Notes under the pieces: model-generated
What the model was told of the DNA's origin: nothing
Seen by the model: the letters and a program-made list of their open reading frames with translations, nothing else
Database searches by the model: none
DNA from: Sphingomonas sp. Leaf9
GTDB lineage: Bacteria > Pseudomonadota > Alphaproteobacteria > Sphingomonadales > Sphingomonadaceae
Assembly (NCBI RefSeq): GCF_001421355.1
Contig: NZ_LMKC01000006.1
Coordinates: 62,001-126,000 of the forward strand
Length of the DNA stretch: 64,000 nucleotides
Direction: 5' to 3'
Part shown: positions 16,877 through 25,073 of the stretch, one piece after another
Layout: each line of letters opens with the position of its first letter
Numbering within the stretch: position 1 is the first letter of the stretch
Position numbers and translations under genes: made by a program

Positions 16877-18394
16877 ATGGACGAGGCTGCGTTCAAATCC
16901 CTGCGCGAGACCGCCGATCTGCGCCACCTGCGCCAGATCGTCGCGGGCCTCGACGAAGGGGTGATCCTGATCGATCCCGACCAGAGCCTGCTCTGGGCGA
17001 ACGATGCCGCGCTGTCGATGCACGGGGTCGGCGACCTCGCCGAGCTGGGCGAGACGGTCGAGGAATATCGGTCGCGGTTCCAGCTGCGGTATCGCAACAA
17101 CCACCGGCTCGAAGCGGATGACTATCCGCTCGAGCGGGTGGTGGCGGGCGACCGTTTTTCCGAAGTGGTGGTCGAAGTGACCGTCGCGGGCGAAGACGAA
17201 CCGCGCTGGGTCCATCAGGTGCGCAGCCTTGTCCTGAACGACAGCGACGATGGCGAACCGGCCTGTCTGGTGCTCATCCTCCAGGACGTGTCGGCGCGGT
17301 ACGAGGCGGAGGACCGGTTCGAACAATCGTTCAACGCCAACCCCGCGCCCGCCGTCATCTGCCGCCTGAGCGACCTGCGCTACGTAAAGGTCAATCAGGG
17401 GTTCCTCGACATGACCGGGTTCGACCGGGACCAGGTGCTGTCGAAGACGGTGTACGACATCGACGTCTTGCGCTTGGGCGACCGGCGCGATCTGGCCAAG
17501 GAACGCCTGGGCGAAGGGCGTACCATTCCGCAGATGGAGGCCGAGTTGGAACTGCCCGACGGCGGGACCAGGCTGGTCATCGTCGCCGGACAGCCGATCG
17601 ACATGGGCGAACAGCCGTGCATGTTGTTCACCTTCGCCGACCTCGAACCGCGTCGCACGGCGCAAGCCGCGCTGCACCACAGCGAGGACCGCTTCACCCG
17701 GATGTTCCAACTGGCGCCGGTGCCGATGGCGATCGGCGCGCGCGACGGGCATCTGCTGTGCGAGGTGAATGCCAGCTTCACCGCGATGACCGGCTATGCC
17801 GCCGACGAGATCATCGGCCGCCCGCTGGGCGAGGTCGAACTGTGGGAAAGCAGCGAGATTCGCCACGGCATCGAACGGGCGATCGATACCGGCCACGACC
17901 TGCGCGGGCACGAGGCGCGGATCTTTGCCCGTGACGGCGCGATGATCGACTGCCTGATTTCGACCGAGGCGATCCGTCTGGGCCAGGATGCGTGCGTGCT
18001 GTGGGCGTTCCAGGACATCACCCAGCGCAAGGCGACCGAGCTCGAACTGGTCGAGGCGATCGAGGCGGTGATGAAGGACACCAGCTGGTTCAGCCGGTCG
18101 ATCATGGAAAAGCTCGCCCGGCTGCGCACGCCGCAGGCGGCGAACGACGGCCCCGGCCTCGACGACCTGACCCCGCGCGAACGCGAGGTGCTGGCGCTGA
18201 TCTGTCGGGGATATGACGACAAGACGATCGCGCGGACGCTGGACGTCGCGAGCAACACCGTGCGCAACCATGTCGCGCGCATCTATGCCAAGATCGGGGT
18301 CAATCGCCGCATCGCCGCCGTCGCCTGGGCACGGGCCCGGGGCTTCGACGGCGACACGCTCGACCGGCCAACGGAACAGGAGGCCGCACCATGA
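16877..18394 (+). CDS. Multi-PAS LuxR-family transcriptional regulator
   Basis: A 505-residue cytoplasmic regulator with three PAS modules (roughly residues 17-130, 140-265 and 270-390) and a C-terminal LuxR/FixJ helix-turn-helix: LTPREREVLALICRGYDDKT, then SNTVRNHVARIYAKIGVNRR (about 435-490). PAS features include DEGVILIDPDQSLLWANDAA and VNASFTAMTGYAADEIIGRP. No receiver or kinase domain is present, so the PAS domains probably sense directly or through partners. It starts seven bases after the CsbD-like gene and overlaps the next small gene, so it belongs to the stress cluster. Confidence 0.88.
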   Translation: MDEAAFKSLRETADLRHLRQIVAGLDEGVILIDPDQSLLWANDAALSMHGVGDLAELGETVEEYRSRFQLRYRNNHRLEADDYPLERVVAGDRFSEVVVEVTVAGEDEPRWVHQVRSLVLNDSDDGEPACLVLILQDVSARYEAEDRFEQSFNANPAPAVICRLSDLRYVKVNQGFLDMTGFDRDQVLSKTVYDIDVLRLGDRRDLAKERLGEGRTIPQMEAELELPDGGTRLVIVAGQPIDMGEQPCMLFTFADLEPRRTAQAALHHSEDRFTRMFQLAPVPMAIGARDGHLLCEVNASFTAMTGYAADEIIGRPLGEVELWESSEIRHGIERAIDTGHDLRGHEARIFARDGAMIDCLISTEAIRLGQDACVLWAFQDITQRKATELELVEAIEAVMKDTSWFSRSIMEKLARLRTPQAANDGPGLDDLTPREREVLALICRGYDDKTIARTLDVASNTVRNHVARIYAKIGVNRRIAAVAWARARGFDGDTLDRPTEQEAAP

Positions 18395-18582
18395 CACAGG
18401 ACAAGAAGCGCTCTTCCGAAGAGCAGGCAAAGGCCGCCGCGAAGGCGAAGGCGTCGGTGCTGGAGGCGATCGGTACGCTGATCGGCGACGACACCGCCCG
18501 CCGCGACGGGGCCAAACAGAAACAAGCGCCGGACGCCACGAAGCCGGACGCAGCAGGGGATGATGGGAAGGGAGAGCGCTGA
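18391..18582 (+). CDS. Small charged hypothetical protein (63 aa)
   Basis: Very hydrophilic protein rich in Lys, Ala, Asp and Glu (KKRSSEEQAKAAAKAKASVLEAIGTLIGDD) with a disordered-looking C-terminal half. Its ATG overlaps the stop of the PAS-LuxR gene (ATGA), which supports it being real and translationally coupled. It could be a small regulatory partner of the PAS-LuxR protein, but that is only inferred from position. Confidence 0.6.
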   Translation: MTQDKKRSSEEQAKAAAKAKASVLEAIGTLIGDDTARRDGAKQKQAPDATKPDAAGDDGKGER

Positions 18583-18621
18583 TCCAGCGCCCCGACCCTC
18601 AGGAGTTCAACAGGAGACATC

Positions 18622-19533
18622 ATGGTTACCAATGTTACCAACGGCCTTGGGCCGATCGACGAGACGCATATCGGCAAGACCGCGACCCGGCTGTCGTGGG
18701 GCGCGATCTTTGCCGGCGTCGTGCTGGCCGTCGCGATCCAGCTGGTGCTGGGCATCCTCGGCGCCGGCATCGGGCTGACGATGGTCGATCCGGTCGAAGG
18801 TACCACGCCGGGGGCGGCCGGGTTCGGCATCGGTGCGGGCATCTACTGGCTCATCACCACCGTCATCGCGCTGGGTGCGGGTGGCTATGCCGCCGCGCGG
18901 GTCGCGGGCGTGCATGAACGCTTCGACGCGTTGGTCCACGGGCTGGTCGTGTGGGGCGTCACGCTGATCCTGACGCTGTACCTGCTGACCTCGGCGGTCG
19001 GTGGCATCATCGGCGGTGCGTTCCGCACGGTCGGTGCGGTTGCCGGTACGGCGGGCAGCGCAGTCGGTGCCGCAGCCTCGGTCGCGCCTGCCGCTGCCTC
19101 GGCCGCGGGTGTCGATGCCGGCGACGTGAAGGAAGCCGCGCGCGACGTGCGCAGCGAAGCCGCACAGTATCTGTCGGACGCACCGAATGATCCGGCGCAG
19201 ATGACCCCGGAACAGGCGCAGGCCGAAATCGCCAAGCAGCTCCCCGCGCTCGCCCGTGGCGGTGCCGAGGGCCAGCAGGCCGAAAGCCGCATCGTCGATG
19301 TGGTCGCCGCCCAGCGCAAGATCAGCCGTCCGGAGGCGCAGGCCCAGGTGACGCGCGCCAAGGCACAGTTCGTCCAGACCAAGAATGACGCCGTCGCGAC
19401 CGCCAAGTCGGCGACCGACAAGGCCGCAGGCGCTGCCGCCGGCACGTCGTTCATCCTCGTCTTCGCACTGCTGATCGGTGCGGCGGCCGCAGGTTTCGGT
19501 GCAACCACGGCAACCCGTCGTCGGTTACGCTGA
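18622..19533 (+). CDS. Membrane protein of the sphingomonad stress cluster (PhnA-like annotation)
   Basis: A 303-residue protein with three N-terminal hydrophobic helices (WGAIFAGVVLAVAIQLVLGI, GIGAGIYWLITTVIALGAGG, VWGVTLILTLYLLTSA), a long Ala-rich helical middle and a last helix (FILVFALLIGAAAAGFGATT). CAGGAGACATC precedes the ATG. Proteins of this type often carry the name PhnA-like, but I see no phosphonate-related motif. The Ala/Gln-rich segment (EAAQYLSDAPNDPAQMTPEQ) is probably extracytoplasmic. Its position in the CsbD/entericidin cluster suggests an envelope-stress role. Confidence 0.75.
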   Translation: MVTNVTNGLGPIDETHIGKTATRLSWGAIFAGVVLAVAIQLVLGILGAGIGLTMVDPVEGTTPGAAGFGIGAGIYWLITTVIALGAGGYAAARVAGVHERFDALVHGLVVWGVTLILTLYLLTSAVGGIIGGAFRTVGAVAGTAGSAVGAAASVAPAAASAAGVDAGDVKEAARDVRSEAAQYLSDAPNDPAQMTPEQAQAEIAKQLPALARGGAEGQQAESRIVDVVAAQRKISRPEAQAQVTRAKAQFVQTKNDAVATAKSATDKAAGAAAGTSFILVFALLIGAAAAGFGATTATRRRLR

Positions 19534-19599
19534 GCGTAACGCGGCGGGCCGGCGTATCTGGCCCGCCGCACCCGGTTCCTACTGCAAGGGAGAAATGAC

Positions 19600-19740
19600 A
19601 TGACCAAGAAGATCGCCCTCGGGCTGGTGCTCGCCGCTTCGGTATCGCTCGGCGCGTGCAACACCGTGAACGGTGCCGGCAAGGACCTGAAGTCGGCCGG
19701 TTCAGCCGTCTCGGGCGCCTCGGGCCAAGCCAAGAAGTAA
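19600..19740 (+). CDS. Entericidin A/B-family small lipoprotein (46 aa)
   Basis: The 46-residue sequence begins MTKKIALGLVLAASVSLGAC, where LGAC is a lipobox, and continues NTVNGAGKDLKSAGSAVSGA, matching the entericidin pattern of a cysteine-anchored short Ala/Gly/Ser/Lys-rich amphipathic peptide. Entericidins are small membrane lipoproteins linked to stress and programmed lysis in enterics; in alphaproteobacteria they are typically general-stress genes. CAAGGGAGAAATGAC gives a good ribosome-binding site. A strong terminator follows. It is too short to be picked up by a 60-residue cut-off. Confidence 0.88.
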   Translation: MTKKIALGLVLAASVSLGACNTVNGAGKDLKSAGSAVSGASGQAKK

Positions 19741-19794
19741 GGCGAACTTCCTGCGCCGTCCGGCATCGGGCGGGGCGGAATCGTCGAACGACCG

Positions 19795-19825
19795 ACGGCG
19801 CGGTGGGTAACCACCGCGCCGTTTT
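19795..19825 (+). terminator. Rho-independent terminator after the entericidin gene
   Basis: ACGGCGCGGTGG and CCACCGCGCCGT form a perfect 12-bp stem with a GTAA loop, followed by TTTT. It ends the stress cluster 55 bases after the entericidin stop codon. Confidence 0.88.
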
Positions 19826-19925
19826 GGTGTGCGTGGGGCTTCCTGATTAGGGGATAGTCAAAACGGACGACAGGCCCGCCCACCCTCATGATCGGGATCG
19901 AACAGCGAGGCGCTCTCAGCCATAC

Positions 19926-21143
19926 ATGCCGGCTATCCGTCTCTTCGGTATCTATGCGCCGGAGATGCCAAGCTACTGCCGGCGCGGCCGGCGGGGCGTT
20001 GCGGGTGACCCGGTTACATCCGGGGTGGCGGTAATCGTGCGGGGGCTGGCGACGATCGAGCGGCGCGGCTGCGATCATTATGGTCGGACATTGGCACGAG
20101 TGCGGCTGAACGGCGTTGACGTGTCAGATCACATTCTGAACTCGGGAACGGCACAGCCATACCGATGGGAGACGGAGATGGGTTTGCGACCACAACCGGA
20201 GCGTCGTGCGGCCGATCCGATCAATCGTGCGGCATTGGTAAGGGTGGTCGACAGTGTGCCCGAAACGCGCGGGATGGGCGTGCTGCTGCGCCACCGCGGT
20301 CGGATCGAAAAGCTGCGTGCCGCCGGCGGTTCGGGCGGGTCCATCCTGTTCGAATTGCGCGAGCGCCAGATCAACCCGGCATATTTCCAGCGATTGCGAC
20401 CGGGTCGGGTGCCGTCGCTGACCGCCGGGCAGCGTCAGGCTGGGTGGAGCGTGATGCGGCAGGGATCTCAGCCGTTGGCAGGCGTCTGGCCGGGCGGGCT
20501 TCCGTCGCGTCCGACGATGCCAGCACCGGTTTCGCGAATACCTAACCGGAACGCGAGCAGCGTGCCGCCGAGCGAATGGCGTTCGCTCGGTCTGAATTGC
20601 GCCGGGGCGGTGGTCGGTTGGATCGGCGTGGTTGGCACGGGCGCGCTCGCACCGTTCACAGGCGGCTTGACGTTTGGTGCCACCATCGTGCTGTATGCCG
20701 GCGCGTTGGCGGGCAGCGGGCAGTGCATGGCGTCGGTCTACCGCGTCAACAATGCGCGCCGTGGCCGGAGCGACATCAACGAAACCCTCGACAAAAGCCC
20801 GGTCTATATCTGGTCGATGCGAGGGGCCGACGCGATCGGTTTGGTCGGGGCAGCAGGGGGGCTTGTCGGCGTCGCGAAGACAGGCGCGGCGCTGAGCAAG
20901 ACCGGCGTCAAGGCTGGAGACCTTGCGGCTAGATCTTTGACCCGCGCCGCTCGCGCCGAGTTGAGCGCAGCGATGGGCATTAACGGCGTGAAGCTGGGCA
21001 CCCGAATGATCAACAAGGTGGTACGCCAGCGCCTGCTGGACGGTGCGGGGGGCGTGCTGGGGGTGGTAAGCAGCGCAGACGGCGGTCTCATCCGTGAGCT
21101 GATCGTGTGGGTGATCGCGGACAAAGAGAAAGGGAACGCATGA
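19926..21143 (+). CDS. Thermonuclease-like N-terminus fused to a hydrophobic C-terminal region
   Basis: A 405-residue protein of two parts. Residues 1-80 resemble the staphylococcal-nuclease fold: IRLFGIYAPE and DHYGRTLARVRLNGVDVSDH keep the equivalents of the catalytic Arg35 (R5), Glu43 (E13) and Arg87 (R54). The DGDT strand is absent and the calcium-ligand Asp of DTPE/DAPE is replaced by Tyr (IYAPE). The frame is open 25 codons further upstream (reading DRDRTARR) but has no ATG, GTG or TTG there. Residues about 205-300 contain two long hydrophobic segments (VVGWIGVVGTGALAPFTGGL, FGATIVLYAGALAGSG) and a Gly/Ala-rich helical region. Overlaps the next gene by ATGA. Could be a nuclease-derived effector or a degenerate enzyme. 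Confidence 0.65.
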   Translation: MPAIRLFGIYAPEMPSYCRRGRRGVAGDPVTSGVAVIVRGLATIERRGCDHYGRTLARVRLNGVDVSDHILNSGTAQPYRWETEMGLRPQPERRAADPINRAALVRVVDSVPETRGMGVLLRHRGRIEKLRAAGGSGGSILFELRERQINPAYFQRLRPGRVPSLTAGQRQAGWSVMRQGSQPLAGVWPGGLPSRPTMPAPVSRIPNRNASSVPPSEWRSLGLNCAGAVVGWIGVVGTGALAPFTGGLTFGATIVLYAGALAGSGQCMASVYRVNNARRGRSDINETLDKSPVYIWSMRGADAIGLVGAAGGLVGVAKTGAALSKTGVKAGDLAARSLTRAARAELSAAMGINGVKLGTRMINKVVRQRLLDGAGGVLGVVSSADGGLIRELIVWVIADKEKGNA

Positions 21144-21565
21144 TAGACAATTATGCGCAGCGTCTGAAGAGAGACCGCTGGACCGGATGGGCCGTCGCGA
21201 TCGCGGTGTTCGCCATCGTGCCGTCCATGGTGGGTATCACCACCATCCTGCTGCCTGGGTCGCATACCGACGTGAAGGTCAATCCGCTCTACTGGCTCAT
21301 CCTGGCGGTACCATTGCCCTGGACATCGGCGCTTTTGAGCTACCGGCCCGGCCCGCTGCGCTGGTTGCGCGCGGCGCTGCTGTCGACACCGGCGCTGGCG
21401 CTTGCTGTTGCCGGGATCGCCTGGGCTTCGGGGCTCGGCATCACGCCGTATCTCTACATGATCGCGGTAACTGTCGCCCTTTGTCTTGCAGGCCTGTGGG
21501 CCTATCCTCGCAGCATACTGGCGCGCGAAGGCGTACCAGACGCGAACGGAAACCGATCGGTCTGA
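21140..21565 (+). CDS. Small four-helix membrane protein, partner of the upstream gene
   Basis: The 141-residue product has four hydrophobic segments (TGWAVAIAVFAIVPSMVGIT, NPLYWLILAVPLPWTSALLS, ALLSTPALALAVAGIAWASG, YLYMIAVTVALCLAGLWAYP). I do not recognise the family. It begins inside the stop codon of the preceding gene, with AAAGGGAAC as ribosome-binding site, so the two proteins are made together. The arrangement of a large protein with hydrophobic segments followed by a small polytopic membrane protein resembles toxin/immunity pairs in which the immunity protein sits in the inner membrane; this is inference only. Confidence 0.65.
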   Translation: MIDNYAQRLKRDRWTGWAVAIAVFAIVPSMVGITTILLPGSHTDVKVNPLYWLILAVPLPWTSALLSYRPGPLRWLRAALLSTPALALAVAGIAWASGLGITPYLYMIAVTVALCLAGLWAYPRSILAREGVPDANGNRSV

Positions 21566-21642
21566 CCGGCTCCCCGCACTACTGCTATGCACCGCAGCAA
21601 TCCCGACCTACGCTGACACGATCACCACGCACTCGAATTCGA

Positions 21643-21673
21643 TTGCGAGCGCTACTTTTATATCGTATACGAT
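21643..21673 (+). promoter_or_regulatory. Hydroxyproline-operon promoter with GTATAC operator
   Basis: TTGCGA (21643-21648), a 17-base spacer and TATACG (21666-21671) form a plausible sigma-70 promoter. The perfect 12-bp palindrome ATCGTATACGAT (21662-21673) overlaps the -10 element, typical for a GntR/FadR-type repressor site. Similar GTATAC sites precede the GntR gene, the TonB receptor and the GH127 gene. Confidence 0.65.
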
Positions 21674-21696
21674 CAGCGCTACTTATGGAGGTTGAT

Positions 21697-22632
21697 GTGG
21701 TTTCTGGTTCGAGCATGTGGACGGGCGTCTATCCTGCGGCGACGACGCAGTTCGCGGCGGACGGGTCGGTCGATATCGATGCCACGCAGCGCGGGCTGGT
21801 CGCGCTGGTCGAGGACGGCGTCGACGGGCTGATCCTGCTCGGCACCTGTGGTGAGAACAACTCGCTCGACGTCGCGGAAAAGCATGCCGTGCTGCGCGCG
21901 GGTGTCGAGGCGGTCGGCGGGCGCGTGCCGCTGGTGTGCGGCGTGTCGGAATTCACCACCCACCGCGCGGCGGCCTTTGCAAAGGAGGTCGAGGACATCG
22001 GCGTCGACGCGCTGATGTTGCTGCCCGCGATGGTCTATGTGCCGACGCCCAACGAGCTGGCGACGCATTTCCGCACCGTGGCGGAGGCGACCGGCCTGCC
22101 GATCATGCTCTACAACAACCCGCCGGCGTACCGCGTGTCGGTCGACTTCGCGACGCTCGAACTGCTGGAGCCGGTGACAAACATCGTCGCGGTCAAGGAA
22201 AGCGCGCCTGATCCGCGCCGCTTCACCGACGTCATCAACCGCTTCGGCGACCGCTATGTCGTGATGGCCGGACTCGACGACGTGGCGCTGGAGGGCATGT
22301 TGCTGGGTGCCAGCGGTTGGGTGTCGGGCCTGACCAGCGCGTTCCCGCAGGAATCGGTCGCGCTGATCGCGGCGGTCTATCGCGGCGACTGGGAAGAGGC
22401 GCGGCGCATCTATCGCTGGTTCATGCCGCTGCTCCACCTCGATGCCGAACATGACCTGGTGCAGTCGATCAAGCTGGCCGAGGAGATCATGGGTCGCGGG
22501 TCGGAACGGGTCCGCCTGCCGCGCCTGCCGCTGGAAGGCGCACGCCGGGCCGAGGTGATCGCGATGGTCGAGAAGTGCGCGGCGACGCGGCCGGTGCTGA
22601 AGGCAGCACCCCTGGAGACGGCGGCGGCCTGA
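21697..22632 (+). CDS. lhpC: Delta1-pyrroline-4-hydroxy-2-carboxylate deaminase (DapA superfamily)
   Basis: Predicted to convert pyrroline-4-hydroxy-2-carboxylate to 2-oxoglutarate semialdehyde and ammonia in hydroxyproline catabolism. The 311-residue TIM-barrel protein has the Schiff-base lysine in IVAVKESAPD (K167) and the tyrosine in MLYNNPPAY (Y139), 28 residues apart as in DapA. The N-terminal motif LLGTCGENNSLD replaces the GTTGE of true dihydrodipicolinate synthase. Function is assigned from the adjacent epimerase and oxidoreductase genes. I prefer the GTG at 21697, four bases after GGAGGT; the in-frame ATG at 21685 would itself contain that ribosome-binding site. Confidence 0.82.
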   Translation: MVSGSSMWTGVYPAATTQFAADGSVDIDATQRGLVALVEDGVDGLILLGTCGENNSLDVAEKHAVLRAGVEAVGGRVPLVCGVSEFTTHRAAAFAKEVEDIGVDALMLLPAMVYVPTPNELATHFRTVAEATGLPIMLYNNPPAYRVSVDFATLELLEPVTNIVAVKESAPDPRRFTDVINRFGDRYVVMAGLDDVALEGMLLGASGWVSGLTSAFPQESVALIAAVYRGDWEEARRIYRWFMPLLHLDAEHDLVQSIKLAEEIMGRGSERVRLPRLPLEGARRAEVIAMVEKCAATRPVLKAAPLETAAA

Positions 22633-23627
22633 TGCGCCACACCTTCTTCTGCATCGACGGCCACACGGCGGGCAATCCCGTCCGCCTGGTGGCCGGGGGC
22701 GCACCGTTGTTGCGGGGCGCCACCATGGCGGAGCGGCGGCAGGATTTCCTGGCCCGCTTCGACTGGATCCGCACCGGCCTGTGCTTCGAACCGCGCGGGC
22801 ACGACATGATGTCGGGCGGGTTCCTGTACCCGCCGTGCGGCGATGCGGATGCGGCGATCCTGTTCATCGAAACGTCCGGCTGCCTGCCGATGTGCGGGCA
22901 CGGGACGATCGGGATGATTACGTTCGGGCTGGAACACGGCCTGATTACCCCGCGCGAACCCGGCCACCTGCGTGTCGAGGTGCCCGCCGGGGTGATCGAT
23001 ATCGATTACGTGGCCGACGGCAACCGCGTCCGCTCGGTTAGAATCCGCAACGTCCCCGCCTATCTGGCGCGGCAGGGGCTGGAGATCGACGTGCCGGGGT
23101 TCGGTCCGCTGTCGATCGACGTCGCCTATGGCGGCAATTATTACGCGATCGTCGAACCGCAGGGTGCCTATACCGGCCTCGATGATCTGGGCGCGGCGCG
23201 GATCGTCGAGCTGAGCCGGACGATCCGCGCGCTGGTGCGCGACGTCTACGAACCGGTCCATCCGCTGGAGCCGACCATCCGCGGGGTCAGCCATGTGCTG
23301 TGGGCGGACAAGCCCAGGGGCGACGGCGCGGACGGGCGCAACGCGGTCTTCTACGGCGAACGCGCGATCGACCGCAGCCCGTGCGGCACCGGCACCTCGG
23401 CCCGCCTCGCCCATCTGGCGGCGACCGGGCGGCTGAGCGTCGGCGATACCTTCGTCCACGAAAGCTATATCGGCAGCCGCTTCATCGGCCGGGTCGAGGG
23501 CGAGACGATGATCGGCGAGCAGGCGGCGATCGTGCCGTCGATCGAAGGGTCGGCGATCGCGACCGGCTTCAACACGATCTGGATCGACCGCGAAGACCCG
23601 TTCTTCGCCGGCTTCACGGTGGTATGA
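22632..23627 (+). CDS. lhpA: 4-hydroxyproline 2-epimerase (proline racemase family)
   Basis: Interconverts trans-4-hydroxy-L-proline and cis-4-hydroxy-D-proline, the first step of bacterial hydroxyproline use. The 331-residue protein has both catalytic cysteines of the family: LPMCGHGTIGMI (C88) and DRSPCGTGTSARLA (C251). A Cys/Cys pair indicates epimerase or racemase; the trans-3-hydroxyproline dehydratases have Thr at the second place. The start overlaps the preceding stop (TGATG). The combination with the DapA-type deaminase, a DadA-like oxidoreductase and a permease makes hydroxyproline rather than proline the likely substrate. Confidence 0.92.
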   Translation: MRHTFFCIDGHTAGNPVRLVAGGAPLLRGATMAERRQDFLARFDWIRTGLCFEPRGHDMMSGGFLYPPCGDADAAILFIETSGCLPMCGHGTIGMITFGLEHGLITPREPGHLRVEVPAGVIDIDYVADGNRVRSVRIRNVPAYLARQGLEIDVPGFGPLSIDVAYGGNYYAIVEPQGAYTGLDDLGAARIVELSRTIRALVRDVYEPVHPLEPTIRGVSHVLWADKPRGDGADGRNAVFYGERAIDRSPCGTGTSARLAHLAATGRLSVGDTFVHESYIGSRFIGRVEGETMIGEQAAIVPSIEGSAIATGFNTIWIDREDPFFAGFTVV

Positions 23628-23657
23628 CGACGCCATAACGACAAACAGGAGGGGCGC

Positions 23658-25073
23658 ATGGCACGAGGATTACTGGGGCCGCTCAAGCCCCTCGACGCGA
23701 ACGATGCCGAACCGGATCGCAAACTGCGCAAGACGCTGAGCTGGCCGCACCTGATTGCGCTGGGCATCGGTGCGATCGTCGGCACCGGCATCTACACGCT
23801 GACCGGCGTCGGTGCGGATCGTGCCGGGCCGGCCGTCATCCTGTCGTTCGCGATCGCCGGCGCGGTGTGCGCCTGCGCCGCGCTCGCCTATGCCGAAATG
23901 GCGACGCTGATCCCCACGGCGGGCAGCGCGTACACCTACAGCTATTCGGTGATCGGCGAGAGTGTCGCGTGGATCGTCGGGTGGAGCCTGATCCTCGAAT
24001 ATTCGCTCGCCTGTTCGACGGTTGCGGTCGGGTGGTCGGCCTATCTGGTCGGATGGTTGCAGAGTGCCGGCGTCCACCTGCCCGCGATGCTGTTGTCGGG
24101 GCCGCATGGCGGGGGCATCGTGAACCTGCCTGCCGTGCTGGTCGCGCTCGGCATTGCGGGGATGCTGGTGGCGGGCACGCGGGAGAGTGCGACGCTCAAC
24201 ATCGTGCTGGTCGCGATCAAGATGGTGGCGCTGGCGGTGTTCGTCGTCGTCGCATTGCCCGCGTTCAACGGCGGCAATTTCGAACCGTTCATGCCCTACG
24301 GCTTTGGCAGCCAGGTGCAGGGCGGGGCGACGCGCGGGGTGATGGCCGCCGCCGCGATCGTGTTCTTCGCCTTTTACGGGTTCGATGCGGTCGCGACCTC
24401 GGCAGAGGAGGCGCGCAATCCGGGGCGCGACCTGACCATCGGCATCATCGGGTCGATGGCGGCGTGCACCGCGATCTACATGGGCGTCGCGGTCGCCGCG
24501 ATCGGCGCGGTCAGCTATATCGACCTGGGCCGCTCGGCCGAGCCGCTGGCCTATGTGCTGCGCACGCTCCAGCATCCCTTTGCCGCATGGGCGATCGGGC
24601 TGGCGGCCCTGATCGCGCTCCCCTCGGTCATCCTGGTGATGATGTACGGGCAGAGCCGCATCTTCTTCGTCATGTCGCGCGACGGGCTGTTGCCGCGTTC
24701 GCTCAGCCGGGTGTCGGCGCGCACCGGGTCGCCCGCGCTGGTGACGATGGTGACCGGGGTGTTCGTCGCCGCCGTCGCCGGCTTCTTCCGCCTCGACGAG
24801 ATCGCCGAGCTGGCCAATGCCGGCACGCTGCTGGCGTTCATCGCGGTCGCGGCGTGCATGATGATCCTGCGCCGCCGCGCGCCCGACCTGCAACGCGTAT
24901 TCCGCTGTCCCGCGCCGTTCGTCGTCGGCACGCTGGCGATTCTCGGCTGCCTCTATCTGCTGGTCAGCCTGCCGGTGCATACGCTGGAGCGGTTCGCGCT
25001 GTGGAACGTCGCGGGAATCGCCTTCTATCTGCTCTATGGCCGGACGCGCAGCATGGTGCGGGCGCGCGCGTGA
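23658..25073 (+). CDS. APC-family amino acid permease
   Basis: A 471-residue inner-membrane transporter with about 12 helices. The APC signature appears at the start: HLIALGIGAIVGTGIYTLTG (helix 1) followed by GPAVILSFAIAGAVCACAAL, and later AAAAIVFFAFYGFDAVATSA with an EEARNPGRDL loop. AGGAGGGGCGC precedes the ATG. It lies inside the hydroxyproline operon, 30 bases after the epimerase and overlapping the oxidoreductase (GTGA), so the most likely cargo is hydroxyproline or related amino acids. This would be the inner-membrane step after peptide degradation. Confidence 0.88.
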   Translation: MARGLLGPLKPLDANDAEPDRKLRKTLSWPHLIALGIGAIVGTGIYTLTGVGADRAGPAVILSFAIAGAVCACAALAYAEMATLIPTAGSAYTYSYSVIGESVAWIVGWSLILEYSLACSTVAVGWSAYLVGWLQSAGVHLPAMLLSGPHGGGIVNLPAVLVALGIAGMLVAGTRESATLNIVLVAIKMVALAVFVVVALPAFNGGNFEPFMPYGFGSQVQGGATRGVMAAAAIVFFAFYGFDAVATSAEEARNPGRDLTIGIIGSMAACTAIYMGVAVAAIGAVSYIDLGRSAEPLAYVLRTLQHPFAAWAIGLAALIALPSVILVMMYGQSRIFFVMSRDGLLPRSLSRVSARTGSPALVTMVTGVFVAAVAGFFRLDEIAELANAGTLLAFIAVAACMMILRRRAPDLQRVFRCPAPFVVGTLAILGCLYLLVSLPVHTLERFALWNVAGIAFYLLYGRTRSMVRARA

